Below are positions 1-8,250 of a stretch of 64,000 nucleotides of DNA, piece after piece. A program made the translations under genes and the position numbers. Under the pieces are notes generated by a model. The model was not told where the DNA came from and did not search any database. It saw only the letters and a program-made list of their open reading frames with translations. Source of the DNA: Paenibacillus abyssi (GTDB lineage Bacteria > Bacillota > Bacilli > Paenibacillales > Paenibacillaceae). Numbering within the stretch: position 1 is the first letter of the stretch; each line of letters begins with the position of its first letter. The stretch is from the NCBI RefSeq assembly GCF_014640295.1, contig NZ_BMGR01000002.1:186001-250000 (forward strand), in the 5' to 3' direction.

Positions 1-1022
1 CATTGCCCAGTCCCCAACCGATCCTTGTATTGTACGGTATAATAGTGCTGATATGATCCGGATACGACCTGATCCATCCACTCTTTATTGTTCAGATACC
101 ACTGAATCGTTTCCTTCATGCCGCTCTCATAGACATATTTCGGGCTCCATCCCAGCTCGCGGCGAATTTTGTCCGCATCAATTGCATAACGGCGGTCATG
201 GCCGAGGCGATCTTTTACATAAGTAATGAGGGTCTCCGGCTTGCCCAGCTCACGCAGGATCGTCTGCACAACCTGAATGTTGTTTCGCTCATTGCTGCCG
301 CCCACATTATATACCTCGCCATCGCGTCCTTTGTGAAGCACCAGATCAATTGCACTGCAGTGGTCTTCCACATAGAGCCAATCCCGCACATTCAGCCCGT
401 CGCCATATACAGGCAGCGCTTTGTCCTGAAGCGCATTTTGAATCATCAGTGGGATCAACTTCTCCGGGAATTGAAACGGTCCATAGTTATTGGAGCAGCG
501 TGTGATCTTTACCGGAAGCCCGAACGTTTCATGATAGGCGCGGACAAGCAGATCAGCCCCTGCTTTGCTTGCCGAGTATGGGCTGTTCGGAGCAAGCGGT
601 GTCTCTTCCGTGAATAGACCCGTTTCTCCAAGCGTCCCGTACACTTCATCCGTAGACACTTGGACGAACTTTTTCAGTCCAGCCTGCTTCGACAGCTCGA
701 GCAGCGTTTGAGTACCTAAAATATTTGTGCGGACAAAAATATCCGGCTGCAAAATGCTGCGATCGACATGCGATTCCGCCGCGAAGTTGATAACAGCATC
801 CAGTCCTTCTGCAAACAGCGGCTCGAGCGCCGTCCTGTCGGCAATATCCGCCTTCACAAAACGGTAATTTGGATGGTGTTCAATCGAGCGCAGATTTTCC
901 AGGTTCCCGGCATAAGTCAGTGCATCCACGTTAATAATTTGATAGTCCGGGTAATTCTTGATCATATACAGCACAAAATTGCTGCCGATAAACCCGGCCC
1001 CGCCGGTAATTAGCACTTTCAC
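1..1022 (-). CDS. rfbB: dTDP-glucose 4,6-dehydratase (RmlB), 3' end cut by window edge
   Basis: Second step of dTDP-L-rhamnose synthesis: NAD-dependent conversion of dTDP-glucose to dTDP-4-keto-6-deoxyglucose in the cytosol. Translating the minus strand from a GTG at 1022 gives a Rossmann motif TGGAGFIGS at the N-terminus, the extended-SDR catalytic STDEVYG segment and the YSASKAG (YxxxK) active site. About 340 codons are present without a stop, close to the usual family length of 340-350, so only the last few residues are missing. It lies 7 bp downstream of rfbC and is the last gene of the glycan locus seen here. rfbD is expected just beyond the left edge but cannot be seen. Confidence 0.95.
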   Translation of the reverse strand, partial: MKVLITGGAGFIGSNFVLYMIKNYPDYQIINVDALTYAGNLENLRSIEHHPNYRFVKADIADRTALEPLFAEGLDAVINFAAESHVDRSILQPDIFVRTNILGTQTLLELSKQAGLKKFVQVSTDEVYGTLGETGLFTEETPLAPNSPYSASKAGADLLVRAYHETFGLPVKITRCSNNYGPFQFPEKLIPLMIQNALQDKALPVYGDGLNVRDWLYVEDHCSAIDLVLHKGRDGEVYNVGGSNERNNIQVVQTILRELGKPETLITYVKDRLGHDRRYAIDADKIRRELGWSPKYVYESGMKETIQWYLNNKEWMDQVVSGSYQHYYTVQYKDRLGTGQ

Positions 1023-1029
1023 GCGTAAC

Positions 1030-1587
1030 TCACCCTTTGTAAATGAAATTGTGCTCCGCATCTGTCAACATTGGATGTTTTGTGTCCTTATCAGACAATA
1101 TTGGGGCAGAAGTAGGCCAATCAATTCCGAGTGTTGGGTCGTTCCACGCAATCCCGCGATCATGATCTGGCGAATACAGCGCATCGACTTTATACATCAC
1201 TTCACAGTTCGGAACAAGCGTGCAAAAGCCATGAGCAAACCCTTGGGGAACAAGCAATTGCCTTTTATTCGCTGCGCTTAATATAAATCCTTGCCACTGA
1301 CCGTAAGTAGGCGAGCCTTTCCGGATATCCACTACAACATCGTAGATGGACCCTGCTGTACAGCGAACCAGCTTCGTCTGTGCCTGTGGATGCAGTTGAT
1401 AGTGAAGCCCGCGCAGGACGCCGGCTTCTACGGATAGGGAATGATTATCCTGGATAAAGGTTTGCATGATCCCATGCTTTTGATACGTTTTTTCATTATA
1501 ACTTTCCATAAAGAAGCCGCGATGATCTCCAAACACGGCAGGTTCGATTAATTTCAAATCAGGAAGATGGGTTTCGAGGATAATCAC
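1030..1587 (-). CDS. rfbC: dTDP-4-dehydrorhamnose 3,5-epimerase (RmlC)
   Basis: Third step of dTDP-L-rhamnose synthesis, a cupin-fold epimerase acting on dTDP-4-keto-6-deoxyglucose. The 185-residue product has the family signatures HRGFFMESYNEK near residue 22, the catalytic-His segment VLRGLHYQ, the KLVRCTAGSIYDVVVDIR core strand and the PQGFAHGF motif. Length matches the family (about 180-190). The start is GTG, supported by GGGGGAG about 9 bases upstream. It sits between rfbA (16 bp away) and rfbB (7 bp away), consistent with one operon. Confidence 0.95.
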   Translation of the reverse strand: MIILETHLPDLKLIEPAVFGDHRGFFMESYNEKTYQKHGIMQTFIQDNHSLSVEAGVLRGLHYQLHPQAQTKLVRCTAGSIYDVVVDIRKGSPTYGQWQGFILSAANKRQLLVPQGFAHGFCTLVPNCEVMYKVDALYSPDHDRGIAWNDPTLGIDWPTSAPILSDKDTKHPMLTDAEHNFIYKG

Positions 1588-1603
1588 TGCTGCCTACTCC
1601 CCC

Positions 1604-2347
1604 TTAATATTTCAGCGTTCCGAATTCCTCGCCAAAAACAATATCTTTGGCAAGCTCATTCGCACGAGCCAGTGAAGCGTGAGTTCCTGCATCGGTCCAC
1701 CAGCCCTGAAGAATATCATATGATAGTTCATCGGCTTTAATATAGGCATTATTAACATCCGTAATTTCCAATTCTCCGCGGCCTGAAGGCTTTAATGTTC
1801 GGATGATATCAAACACACGGCTATCATACATATATATGCCGGTTACCGCAAATTTACTCTTAGGCTGTTGTGGTTTTTCTTCAATGGACATAATCCGGTC
1901 ATTAGACAGCTCCGGTACACCATAGCGCTGCGGGTCATGAACCTCTTGAATAAGAATTTTAGCCCCGCGGCCCTGATTCTTGAAATTTTGGACAAATGGG
2001 CTGATGCTGCCCTCAAACACATTATCTCCTAAGATAACGACCATTTGATCACCATTGACGAAATGCTCCGCCAACCCCAGCGCTTGTGCAATCCCGCCTG
2101 CTTCATCCTGTACCTTATAAGTGAAGTTCAATCCAAATTCACGGCCGCTTCCAAGCAGATTCACGACATCGCCCATATGTTCTTTGCCTGTGACGATCAG
2201 GATATCGGATAGCCCCGCCTGCTTCAGCTTGTGAACAGAATGAAAAACCATCGGGTATTTGCCAATCGGAAGAAGGTGCTTATTTGTCACCTTAGTTAAC
2301 GGATAGAGACGGGAACCTGTCCCCCCGGCAAGGATAATGGCTTTCAA
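1604..2347 (-). CDS. rfbA: Glucose-1-phosphate thymidylyltransferase, short SpsI-like form (RmlA)
   Basis: First committed step to dTDP-rhamnose: glucose-1-phosphate plus dTTP gives dTDP-glucose. The 247-residue protein starts with the nucleotidyltransferase motif LAGGTGSRLYPLTKVTNKHL and has VILGDNVFEGS (metal/substrate loop) and the EEKPQQPKS segment. It is the roughly 245-residue version known from Bacillus SpsI, not the about 290-residue enterobacterial RmlA with its extra C-terminal part. The start is TTG at 2347, with an AAGGGGTGGG ribosome site upstream. Its neighbours rfbC and rfbB make the assignment secure. Confidence 0.93.
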   Translation of the reverse strand: MKAIILAGGTGSRLYPLTKVTNKHLLPIGKYPMVFHSVHKLKQAGLSDILIVTGKEHMGDVVNLLGSGREFGLNFTYKVQDEAGGIAQALGLAEHFVNGDQMVVILGDNVFEGSISPFVQNFKNQGRGAKILIQEVHDPQRYGVPELSNDRIMSIEEKPQQPKSKFAVTGIYMYDSRVFDIIRTLKPSGRGELEITDVNNAYIKADELSYDILQGWWTDAGTHASLARANELAKDIVFGEEFGTLKY

Positions 2348-2390
2348 ATCGACCCACCCCTTTAATCGCTATGTACAGCATGATAGTTAT

Positions 2391-3710
2391 TTACTGCGTC
2401 ACACCGCTTATTCTACCGATGCTATAGTAAGAAATGCCCAATTGCTCCGCTTCATCAGGGATAAAGCAATTTCTTCCATCCACGATGATCGGACGTTTCA
2501 ACAGTTCTTTATATTTCTCTAAACCAAATGACACAATCTCTTCCCATTCCGTTACAATCATCATAGCATCGCTTTTTGTAACTGCCTCTTCAATGGATTG
2601 ACAGTAGCTAACGCTATCCCCGAGTACCTTTCTAGCCAATTCCATAGCTGCAGGATCATAGACTTTCAGCTTCATTGCAGGATATTTAGCGATCAGCTTT
2701 TTAATGATATTCAATGAAGGCGCTTCTCTAATATCATCCGTGTTCGGCTTAAAGCTTATGCCCAACATGGCGATCGTAGCCGCATTCAAATCATCTACCG
2801 CCTCTTCCAGCTTTGAAATCACCTTTTGATATTGGTTCTTGTTTACATTAATTACTTCCTGCAGCAGCTTGAATGTAATGCCTTTGTTCTCTGCTATTTT
2901 TAGCAGCCCTTTTGTATCTTTTGGGAAGCAGGCACCCCCAAAACCAATACCAGCCTTTAAAAATTTGCTCCCTATTCGGGTATCCAGCCCCACTCCCGCT
3001 GCAATTTCATTAATGTCTGCACCGACTAATTCCGCAATATTGGCGATTTCATTAATGAACGAAATCTTCATTGCGAGGAATGAATTTGAAGCATATTTAA
3101 TTAACTCCGCACTTCTAATATCGGTTGTTTGCACAGTCGTTTTTAATGGCTTATGCAACTCCTGCAGAATCTGTTCCGCTCTGGGCGAATCTATGCCAAT
3201 AATGACGCGGTCCGTATGAAAAAAATCTTCTATTGCCGAGCCCTCTTTTAAAAACTCCGGAACGGAAGCCACATCAAATTCAATGCTTTTATCAGTCATA
3301 TTCTGTTTAATGATTCGTTTAACTTCATCAGCAGTGCCTACCGGCACAGTGCTCTTATTCACGATTACTTTATAACTGTTAATCGATTGACCAATCGCTT
3401 TAGCAACTGCATGCACACCCGAGAGATCAACATTCCCGTCAGGCAGCGACGGGGTACCGACCGCAATAATAATAACATCTGATTGTATGATTGCATAATG
3501 GGCATCCGTTGTGAAAACAATCCGGTTAAGACATTTATTTTTTACGACCAATTCACTTAAACCAGGCTCATAGATCGGGATGATCCCTTGATTCAGCCGA
3601 TTAACTTTGTCCTCATCTATGTCTGCACAGATTACCTGATTTCCCAATTCAGCAAAACAAACCCCTGAAGTGAGCCCGACATATCCTGTTCCGATCACTG
3701 CAATATTCAT
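2391..3710 (-). CDS. ugd: UDP-glucose 6-dehydrogenase
   Basis: Oxidises UDP-glucose twice to UDP-glucuronic acid, an acidic precursor for glycans. The 439-residue product has the N-terminal NAD motif GTGYVGL, KSTVPVGT, and the catalytic-cysteine segment FGGACFPKDT followed by the C-terminal UDP-binding domain (GISFKPNTDDIREAPS). Length is normal for the TuaD/Ugd family. ATG at 3710 is preferred over a TTG one codon upstream. It lies 44 bp upstream of rfbA in the same direction, so uronic acid is probably a component of the glycan made by this locus. Confidence 0.95.
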   Translation of the reverse strand: MNIAVIGTGYVGLTSGVCFAELGNQVICADIDEDKVNRLNQGIIPIYEPGLSELVVKNKCLNRIVFTTDAHYAIIQSDVIIIAVGTPSLPDGNVDLSGVHAVAKAIGQSINSYKVIVNKSTVPVGTADEVKRIIKQNMTDKSIEFDVASVPEFLKEGSAIEDFFHTDRVIIGIDSPRAEQILQELHKPLKTTVQTTDIRSAELIKYASNSFLAMKISFINEIANIAELVGADINEIAAGVGLDTRIGSKFLKAGIGFGGACFPKDTKGLLKIAENKGITFKLLQEVINVNKNQYQKVISKLEEAVDDLNAATIAMLGISFKPNTDDIREAPSLNIIKKLIAKYPAMKLKVYDPAAMELARKVLGDSVSYCQSIEEAVTKSDAMMIVTEWEEIVSFGLEKYKELLKRPIIVDGRNCFIPDEAEQLGISYYSIGRISGVTQ

Positions 3711-3726
3711 CAACGTTCACCACTTT

Positions 3727-4728
3727 TTATGAGATCTGTTTGCCTTTTTCTTTCTTATTATGCTCGTAGGTATCATCCATCGTTACCGGTTGGCTAAGCT
3801 CTACTTTTTTAACCCGATACAACGTTTCCTCAAGAAGCTTTCTATTATTGGAGATCAAGTCTGCAACAAGTCCCAAAGTTCCTAATTGAAACCCGACAAT
3901 CATCATAACAGCGGCCAGAATAAGGGATTGAATATGGCCATCTCCGCTTCCTGTAAGGAAAAAATATAAATATCGCATTCCGATTAAGACCCCGATAATA
4001 GAAGAGATAATACCTGCGGTAACAAACACTCTCATCGGTCGATACATCGTATACATCCGAACAATTGTTTTGGCGGAACGTTTCATATAACCGGAAATGC
4101 TTTTAAATAAGCGCGATTCTCTTAGTTTACCATTTGTGCCAATTTCTACATGGCCAACCGCAAGCTTCTTATGCCCGGCTTGAATAATCGTCTCCAGTGT
4201 ATACGTGAATTCAGAAACAATATTTAGCCTAAGCGCCGCATCGCGTGAATAAGCTCTGAAGCCGCTTGTCGTATCCGGTACGTCAGTTTGCGACAATTTT
4301 CGCACTACACTGCTGCCAAACTTCTGGAAGAATTTTTTGATTGGAGAAAAATGTGTTATTGTGTCGGTTTTTCGGTCTCCTATGACCATGTCGTAATGTC
4401 CGGCAAGGATCGGTTCGATCAGTTTGGGAATATCCGAGCCCTTGTACTGATTATCCGCATCCGTATTCACAATGATATCGGCACCAAGCTTAATAGAAGC
4501 ATCAATCCCAGCTTTGAATGCTTCTGCAAGTCCTTTGTTCTTAGAGAAGCTGACGATGTGATCAACCCCCAGCGCCTTCGCGACCTCAATTGTTCTGTCG
4601 GTACTTCCGTCATCAATGATCAGGATTTCAACCTTGCTGATACCTTTGATTTTCCTGGGTATGTCCTTTAAGGTAACCGGTAAGCTATCCTCTTCATTGA
4701 GACATGGAATCTGTATGATTAGTTTCAC
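3727..4728 (-). CDS. GT2 glycosyltransferase, polyprenyl-phosphate sugar transferase type
   Basis: Predicted membrane-associated family 2 glycosyltransferase of the DPM1/GtrB kind, which loads a sugar onto polyprenyl phosphate or onto a lipid-linked glycan. The GT-A fold is visible as IPCLNEEDSLP (residues 5-15), IIDDGSTDRT and the DADNQY (DxD-type) metal site. TTSGFRAYSR marks the acceptor side. Two hydrophobic segments at about 230-250 and 265-290 are typical of this subfamily. It starts at GTG 4728. The donor sugar cannot be read from sequence. It lies 16 bp from ugd, so it is probably cotranscribed. Confidence 0.88.
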   Translation of the reverse strand: MKLIIQIPCLNEEDSLPVTLKDIPRKIKGISKVEILIIDDGSTDRTIEVAKALGVDHIVSFSKNKGLAEAFKAGIDASIKLGADIIVNTDADNQYKGSDIPKLIEPILAGHYDMVIGDRKTDTITHFSPIKKFFQKFGSSVVRKLSQTDVPDTTSGFRAYSRDAALRLNIVSEFTYTLETIIQAGHKKLAVGHVEIGTNGKLRESRLFKSISGYMKRSAKTIVRMYTMYRPMRVFVTAGIISSIIGVLIGMRYLYFFLTGSGDGHIQSLILAAVMMIVGFQLGTLGLVADLISNNRKLLEETLYRVKKVELSQPVTMDDTYEHNKKEKGKQIS

Positions 4729-4785
4729 TTCATCTCATTCCTTTCCACTTAAATAAAAGTTTGCCTATTAAACTACTAAACTACT

Positions 4786-6774
4786 TCATTGCAGGTGTAC
4801 CCTACATTTTTTTATTACATCTGAAACTTGTTTTCCAATAGTTGACGGTGTGCATTCTTCAGTGAATAGTTTATATGCATTTGCGGAAAGGCTCTCTCTC
4901 AAGGGAGTGTCTTCTTTTAATCTAAGAATAGAGTCTGCCAACGATTTAACGTTTGCTAGTTCACATAAATACACATTTTTGTTGTGTTCCAATAACTCCT
5001 TAATTGCTAAGCTATCCCCCGTTATGATCGGTTTAGCACATGCCAAATACTGATATACTTTATTAGGGATAACTCTCTTGGTTTTTTCAGTGTCGCCAAA
5101 AATACCTAAGCAAAGGTCGCTATTTATTATCCTGTTTCTTAATTCTTCCTGGGGCAATAGTGGTACAAATTCAATATTATCTAGGCCTATGCTGCTGCTG
5201 TAATCGACAATGTCATCATACATTTGCCCATTCCCTATAAAAGTGAAGGTTATCTCCTTATCATGTTTTAATAGGTTAGCCGCATCAACAATGTATTTGA
5301 TTCCATGCAATGGTATGTAAGTCCCTTGAAATAGAACATTAAATTTTTCCTTTTTGTCAATGAAATCAGCTGGAACGGAAGGGAAGTAATAATTCGTATC
5401 GGCGCCTACGATAACCTTGTTAATTTTTTCTTTATTGATGTCAAACATTTGAGAAAAATATTTTTTATGTTCATTTGTATCCGCTAATATATAATCGGCA
5501 AGTTTAAAACTTACTTTATCTAAATATAAAACCATAGAAACTAATAATCTGTTACTAGAAACTAATTTTCTATCTTCAACAATTGTATCATACGCTGAAA
5601 TAAGCGGGTCAAAAATAATCTTTATTTTGAATATTTTGGATATTAGTTTAGCAATAGGCATTGATGCATGTCCCATTTCCGAAACGATAATAATATCAAC
5701 TCTATCTTTAATTTTTAAAAACTTTGCAAATAAAATGAAACTCCTCAATAAAACATTCACCCTGCTATTACACTCAACAATTTCATAACCTTCGATTATA
5801 AGACCTTGTTTAATGATACTATTCCGTGAATAACCTGGTTTGTGGGAACCAAAATAGCAAATAGTTGGTTTGTTTTTGTCATTTGGACTTTTATCGTTAG
5901 TAGATGTAGTTATTTTTTTAATGAATATAGCAAGAAAAAGTATGATTTCTATTGCCATGAGCCAAATCCTAGATATGATTATAATTAACGAAAAATTCCC
6001 CAGGGTTATTACCGCTAATAATTGTTCCAATACTTGTTCTCTTATCCCAAGACCACCGGGTATTGGACTTAGGAATCCGACTATCCACGAGAATGGAAAC
6101 ATGCCGATCAGCTCTATGTGAAATCCTATAGTTGGATTTAACGATAATACCAAAAAATAAAAACCAAACCCTAAAGATAACCAGGAGATTAAATAAAGCA
6201 TCACAATATCTCTACTGTCTTTCAATGAGTCAATCTCAACTTTTTTAATTTTATTTATTAACTTCAAAAAAAGTCCGGACAGTTTGTTGATCTTAAGAAA
6301 TAACAAGCCAATTGTTAAGATGAAAATAGCAGTCAACCACAAATGCCCGATAAATGCATTCAACACCAGCATTGATAATATGAAGCCTGTTATCAATACA
6401 TAAATTATTTCTGTTATTATACTCGTGATTACAAGTCTATTATTTTTTTCGTGTGATCGAATTAATAGTGCTCTCCCTGGCAAATTCCAGATACCACCAG
6501 GGAGGTATTTCAAAAACTGACTGAATAAATATACGTAGAATACACGAAAAGATGAGATTGAAGAACCCAGCTTTTTCAGTATTCGCAACCAAGTATAGGC
6601 ACCAATTAAATAAAAACAAATACAGAAAAAAGCTGACACAATTAAGTAAAAATAATTAATTTGGATGGAATCTTTAACCAAATTATATTGGTTGTAAGCA
6701 TCTGTTAGTATATATACAAAAAGAGAAAGTCCAAGTAAAAAAAAGATGATTACAAAAAGCTGCTTTTTATTCAA
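4786..6774 (-). CDS. Flippase-like (LPG-synthase TM / UPF0104) domain fused to a GT4 glycosyltransferase
   Basis: A 662-residue two-part protein. Residues 1-310 hold about eight membrane helices with family motifs FLPGGIWNLPGRALL and SPIPGGLGIREQVLEQLL of the lysylphosphatidylglycerol-synthase membrane domain family (AglD/UPF0104-like), which is associated with lipid or lipid-linked sugar translocation. Residues about 320-662 form a GT-B glycosyltransferase with VLFQGTYIPLHGIKYIVDA, a short acidic loop and the KVYQYLACAKPIITGD nucleotide-binding end. The start is TTG 6774 with AGGTAGG upstream. The region is very AT-rich compared with flanking genes. The in-frame fusion suggests that transfer and membrane passage of the sugar are coupled. 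Substrate is unknown. Confidence 0.82.
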   Translation of the reverse strand: MNKKQLFVIIFFLLGLSLFVYILTDAYNQYNLVKDSIQINYFYLIVSAFFCICFYLIGAYTWLRILKKLGSSISSFRVFYVYLFSQFLKYLPGGIWNLPGRALLIRSHEKNNRLVITSIITEIIYVLITGFILSMLVLNAFIGHLWLTAIFILTIGLLFLKINKLSGLFLKLINKIKKVEIDSLKDSRDIVMLYLISWLSLGFGFYFLVLSLNPTIGFHIELIGMFPFSWIVGFLSPIPGGLGIREQVLEQLLAVITLGNFSLIIIISRIWLMAIEIILFLAIFIKKITTSTNDKSPNDKNKPTICYFGSHKPGYSRNSIIKQGLIIEGYEIVECNSRVNVLLRSFILFAKFLKIKDRVDIIIVSEMGHASMPIAKLISKIFKIKIIFDPLISAYDTIVEDRKLVSSNRLLVSMVLYLDKVSFKLADYILADTNEHKKYFSQMFDINKEKINKVIVGADTNYYFPSVPADFIDKKEKFNVLFQGTYIPLHGIKYIVDAANLLKHDKEITFTFIGNGQMYDDIVDYSSSIGLDNIEFVPLLPQEELRNRIINSDLCLGIFGDTEKTKRVIPNKVYQYLACAKPIITGDSLAIKELLEHNKNVYLCELANVKSLADSILRLKEDTPLRESLSANAYKLFTEECTPSTIGKQVSDVIKKCRVHLQ

Positions 6775-6782
6775 CTTGATAC

Positions 6783-7667
6783 CTACCTTTTTCGAGAAAT
6801 GACTTTGATAATTCCACTGCTTTTAAATAATCTTGTAACCGCATTAATAGGTGTGAAAATTAACAATGTAATTGGATTAATATTGAGGAGTCTTTTCAAC
6901 TTTTGGTTGGTTGTCATATCCCTTAAGCTATAAATCCAATTGGTCGGGTCAATAGAATGCCCAACGTCAACAATTTCATGGTTATATTGATTTAATAAAT
7001 CTATAAGAGATTTTTCCGTAAAGTAACTTAAATGTCTGGGCGGATCATAAGAATACCAATTTTTCTGGAATAGTTTCTCATCTAGACTTTTTTGATTAGG
7101 CGTTAATTGATAAAGAATTCCTCCTTTTGTCAGGGTTGAATTAAGAGTGTCCATGAACCCTTTAAGATCGTGAATATGTTCTATAACGTGCCGTAAAATA
7201 ACCAAATCTACACTCTCTTTACTAATATTCGACTCTTCTAGAGTACTCACTCTTACATCTAATCCAAAGTTCTTTCTAGCAACATTCACTGCGTTTTCGT
7301 TAAATTCTAAACCCAACACATTCCAACCGGTATTTTCTTTCAAATGGTACAAGAACTCTCCATTACCACAACCGACTTCTAATACGGAGATCTGTTTTTT
7401 GCCGCCAAACAACTTCTTTATTTTTTTTATTTCACGTTTTATTAATACTGTTTTTATCCACGATATAATATTATTCTTCTTTATATTGTAAGGTGTATAC
7501 TCGCTAGGGTAATAATTTATTAATTCTTGATTCAATGGTTCAGGGTATACCAAAGAAAAACCACATGCATAACAATTAACAATATCGAAGGATTCTTTTG
7601 AATATTTGTCTACTTTACTGAATTTCACATCATATCTATCTGATCCACAAATTTTACAATTGAACAT
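6783..7667 (-). CDS. Class I SAM methyltransferase with N-terminal zinc ribbon
   Basis: Predicted methyltransferase for a sugar or nucleotide sugar in the glycan pathway. The N-terminus has two cysteine pairs (C4xxC7 and C32xxC35) forming a zinc-ribbon of the kind seen in C-methyltransferase-like enzymes of sugar clusters. SAM-binding motif I is VLEVGCGNGEF, followed by VDLVILRHVIEHI, typical of Methyltransf_11/23 enzymes. The ATG at 7667 is preferred because GGAG lies 6 bases upstream; the frame stays open to an ATG at 7685. It is followed after 8 bp by the flippase/GT fusion. AT-rich composition matches the central cassette. The exact substrate is not evident. Confidence 0.82.
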   Translation of the reverse strand: MFNCKICGSDRYDVKFSKVDKYSKESFDIVNCYACGFSLVYPEPLNQELINYYPSEYTPYNIKKNNIISWIKTVLIKREIKKIKKLFGGKKQISVLEVGCGNGEFLYHLKENTGWNVLGLEFNENAVNVARKNFGLDVRVSTLEESNISKESVDLVILRHVIEHIHDLKGFMDTLNSTLTKGGILYQLTPNQKSLDEKLFQKNWYSYDPPRHLSYFTEKSLIDLLNQYNHEIVDVGHSIDPTNWIYSLRDMTTNQKLKRLLNINPITLLIFTPINAVTRLFKSSGIIKVISRKR

Positions 7668-7739
7668 CGCTAACTCCTTTTTCATAAATTAAGATAGCAA
7701 AGCGGTGAGTATATTAAGGATTTTTAAAAGGTTCGGCCC

Positions 7740-8099
7740 TAAAATTCAAGACTGCGACATATTAATTTGTGTACCTGAAAATTACTTTGATTTGATGATG
7801 ACGTAAAACTTATTTGTATACCATCGGCTATAACGAGCGATTCAACCGTTACAGCTTCAAGTTTCTATACCATTAAGGGACCGAAGGTTTGGAAACTTAT
7901 TATGAATAAAATTGGTCATCTCCCCTTCCCCGCATCCTGCATCAAGAACCCTTGTTACTTTCACTTGATCCAAGCACTCATTAAAGCTGGAAAAAAAGCC
8001 ATTCATTAAATATCTTGCAATCGGATTTCTTGTATGGTATTTATTTGGTTCCCACCTCTGCTTTTCGTCGATTTTCGTTGCATATGAACTGTGTACATA
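7740..8099 (-). pseudogene. Remnant of a second SAM methyltransferase gene
   Basis: This 580-bp gap between two glycan genes is not empty. On the minus strand an open frame of about 80 codons (8099 down to a TGA at 7857) encodes WEPNKYHTRNPIARYLMNGF and then the SAM motif I VLDAGCGEGEMT, the layout of methyltransferases in O-antigen clusters. There is no start codon with a ribosome site, and after motif I the frame breaks near 7861. A shift of one base continues as LEAVTVESLVIADG and stops near 7740. The rest of the domain is absent, so it cannot make a working enzyme. It is probably the decayed relic of a cassette exchange. Confidence 0.7.
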
Positions 8100-8250
8100 T
8101 TAGTGCTGCGCACCCTATGAGATATTTTGTTTATTTACTTCGTAATTTTTAAAAAAATCACTCAACGTACACCCCTAAAATTCAAAACAGCCCCGTATAC
8201 ATATGTGATCATTCATTATTAAAAATTTAGAAGATAAGAGAGCCCTTGAG

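Noticed and set aside
198-1281. Plus-strand open frames opposite rfbB and rfbC
   Set aside because: They are antisense to well-supported rml genes and have no ribosome site or family motif.
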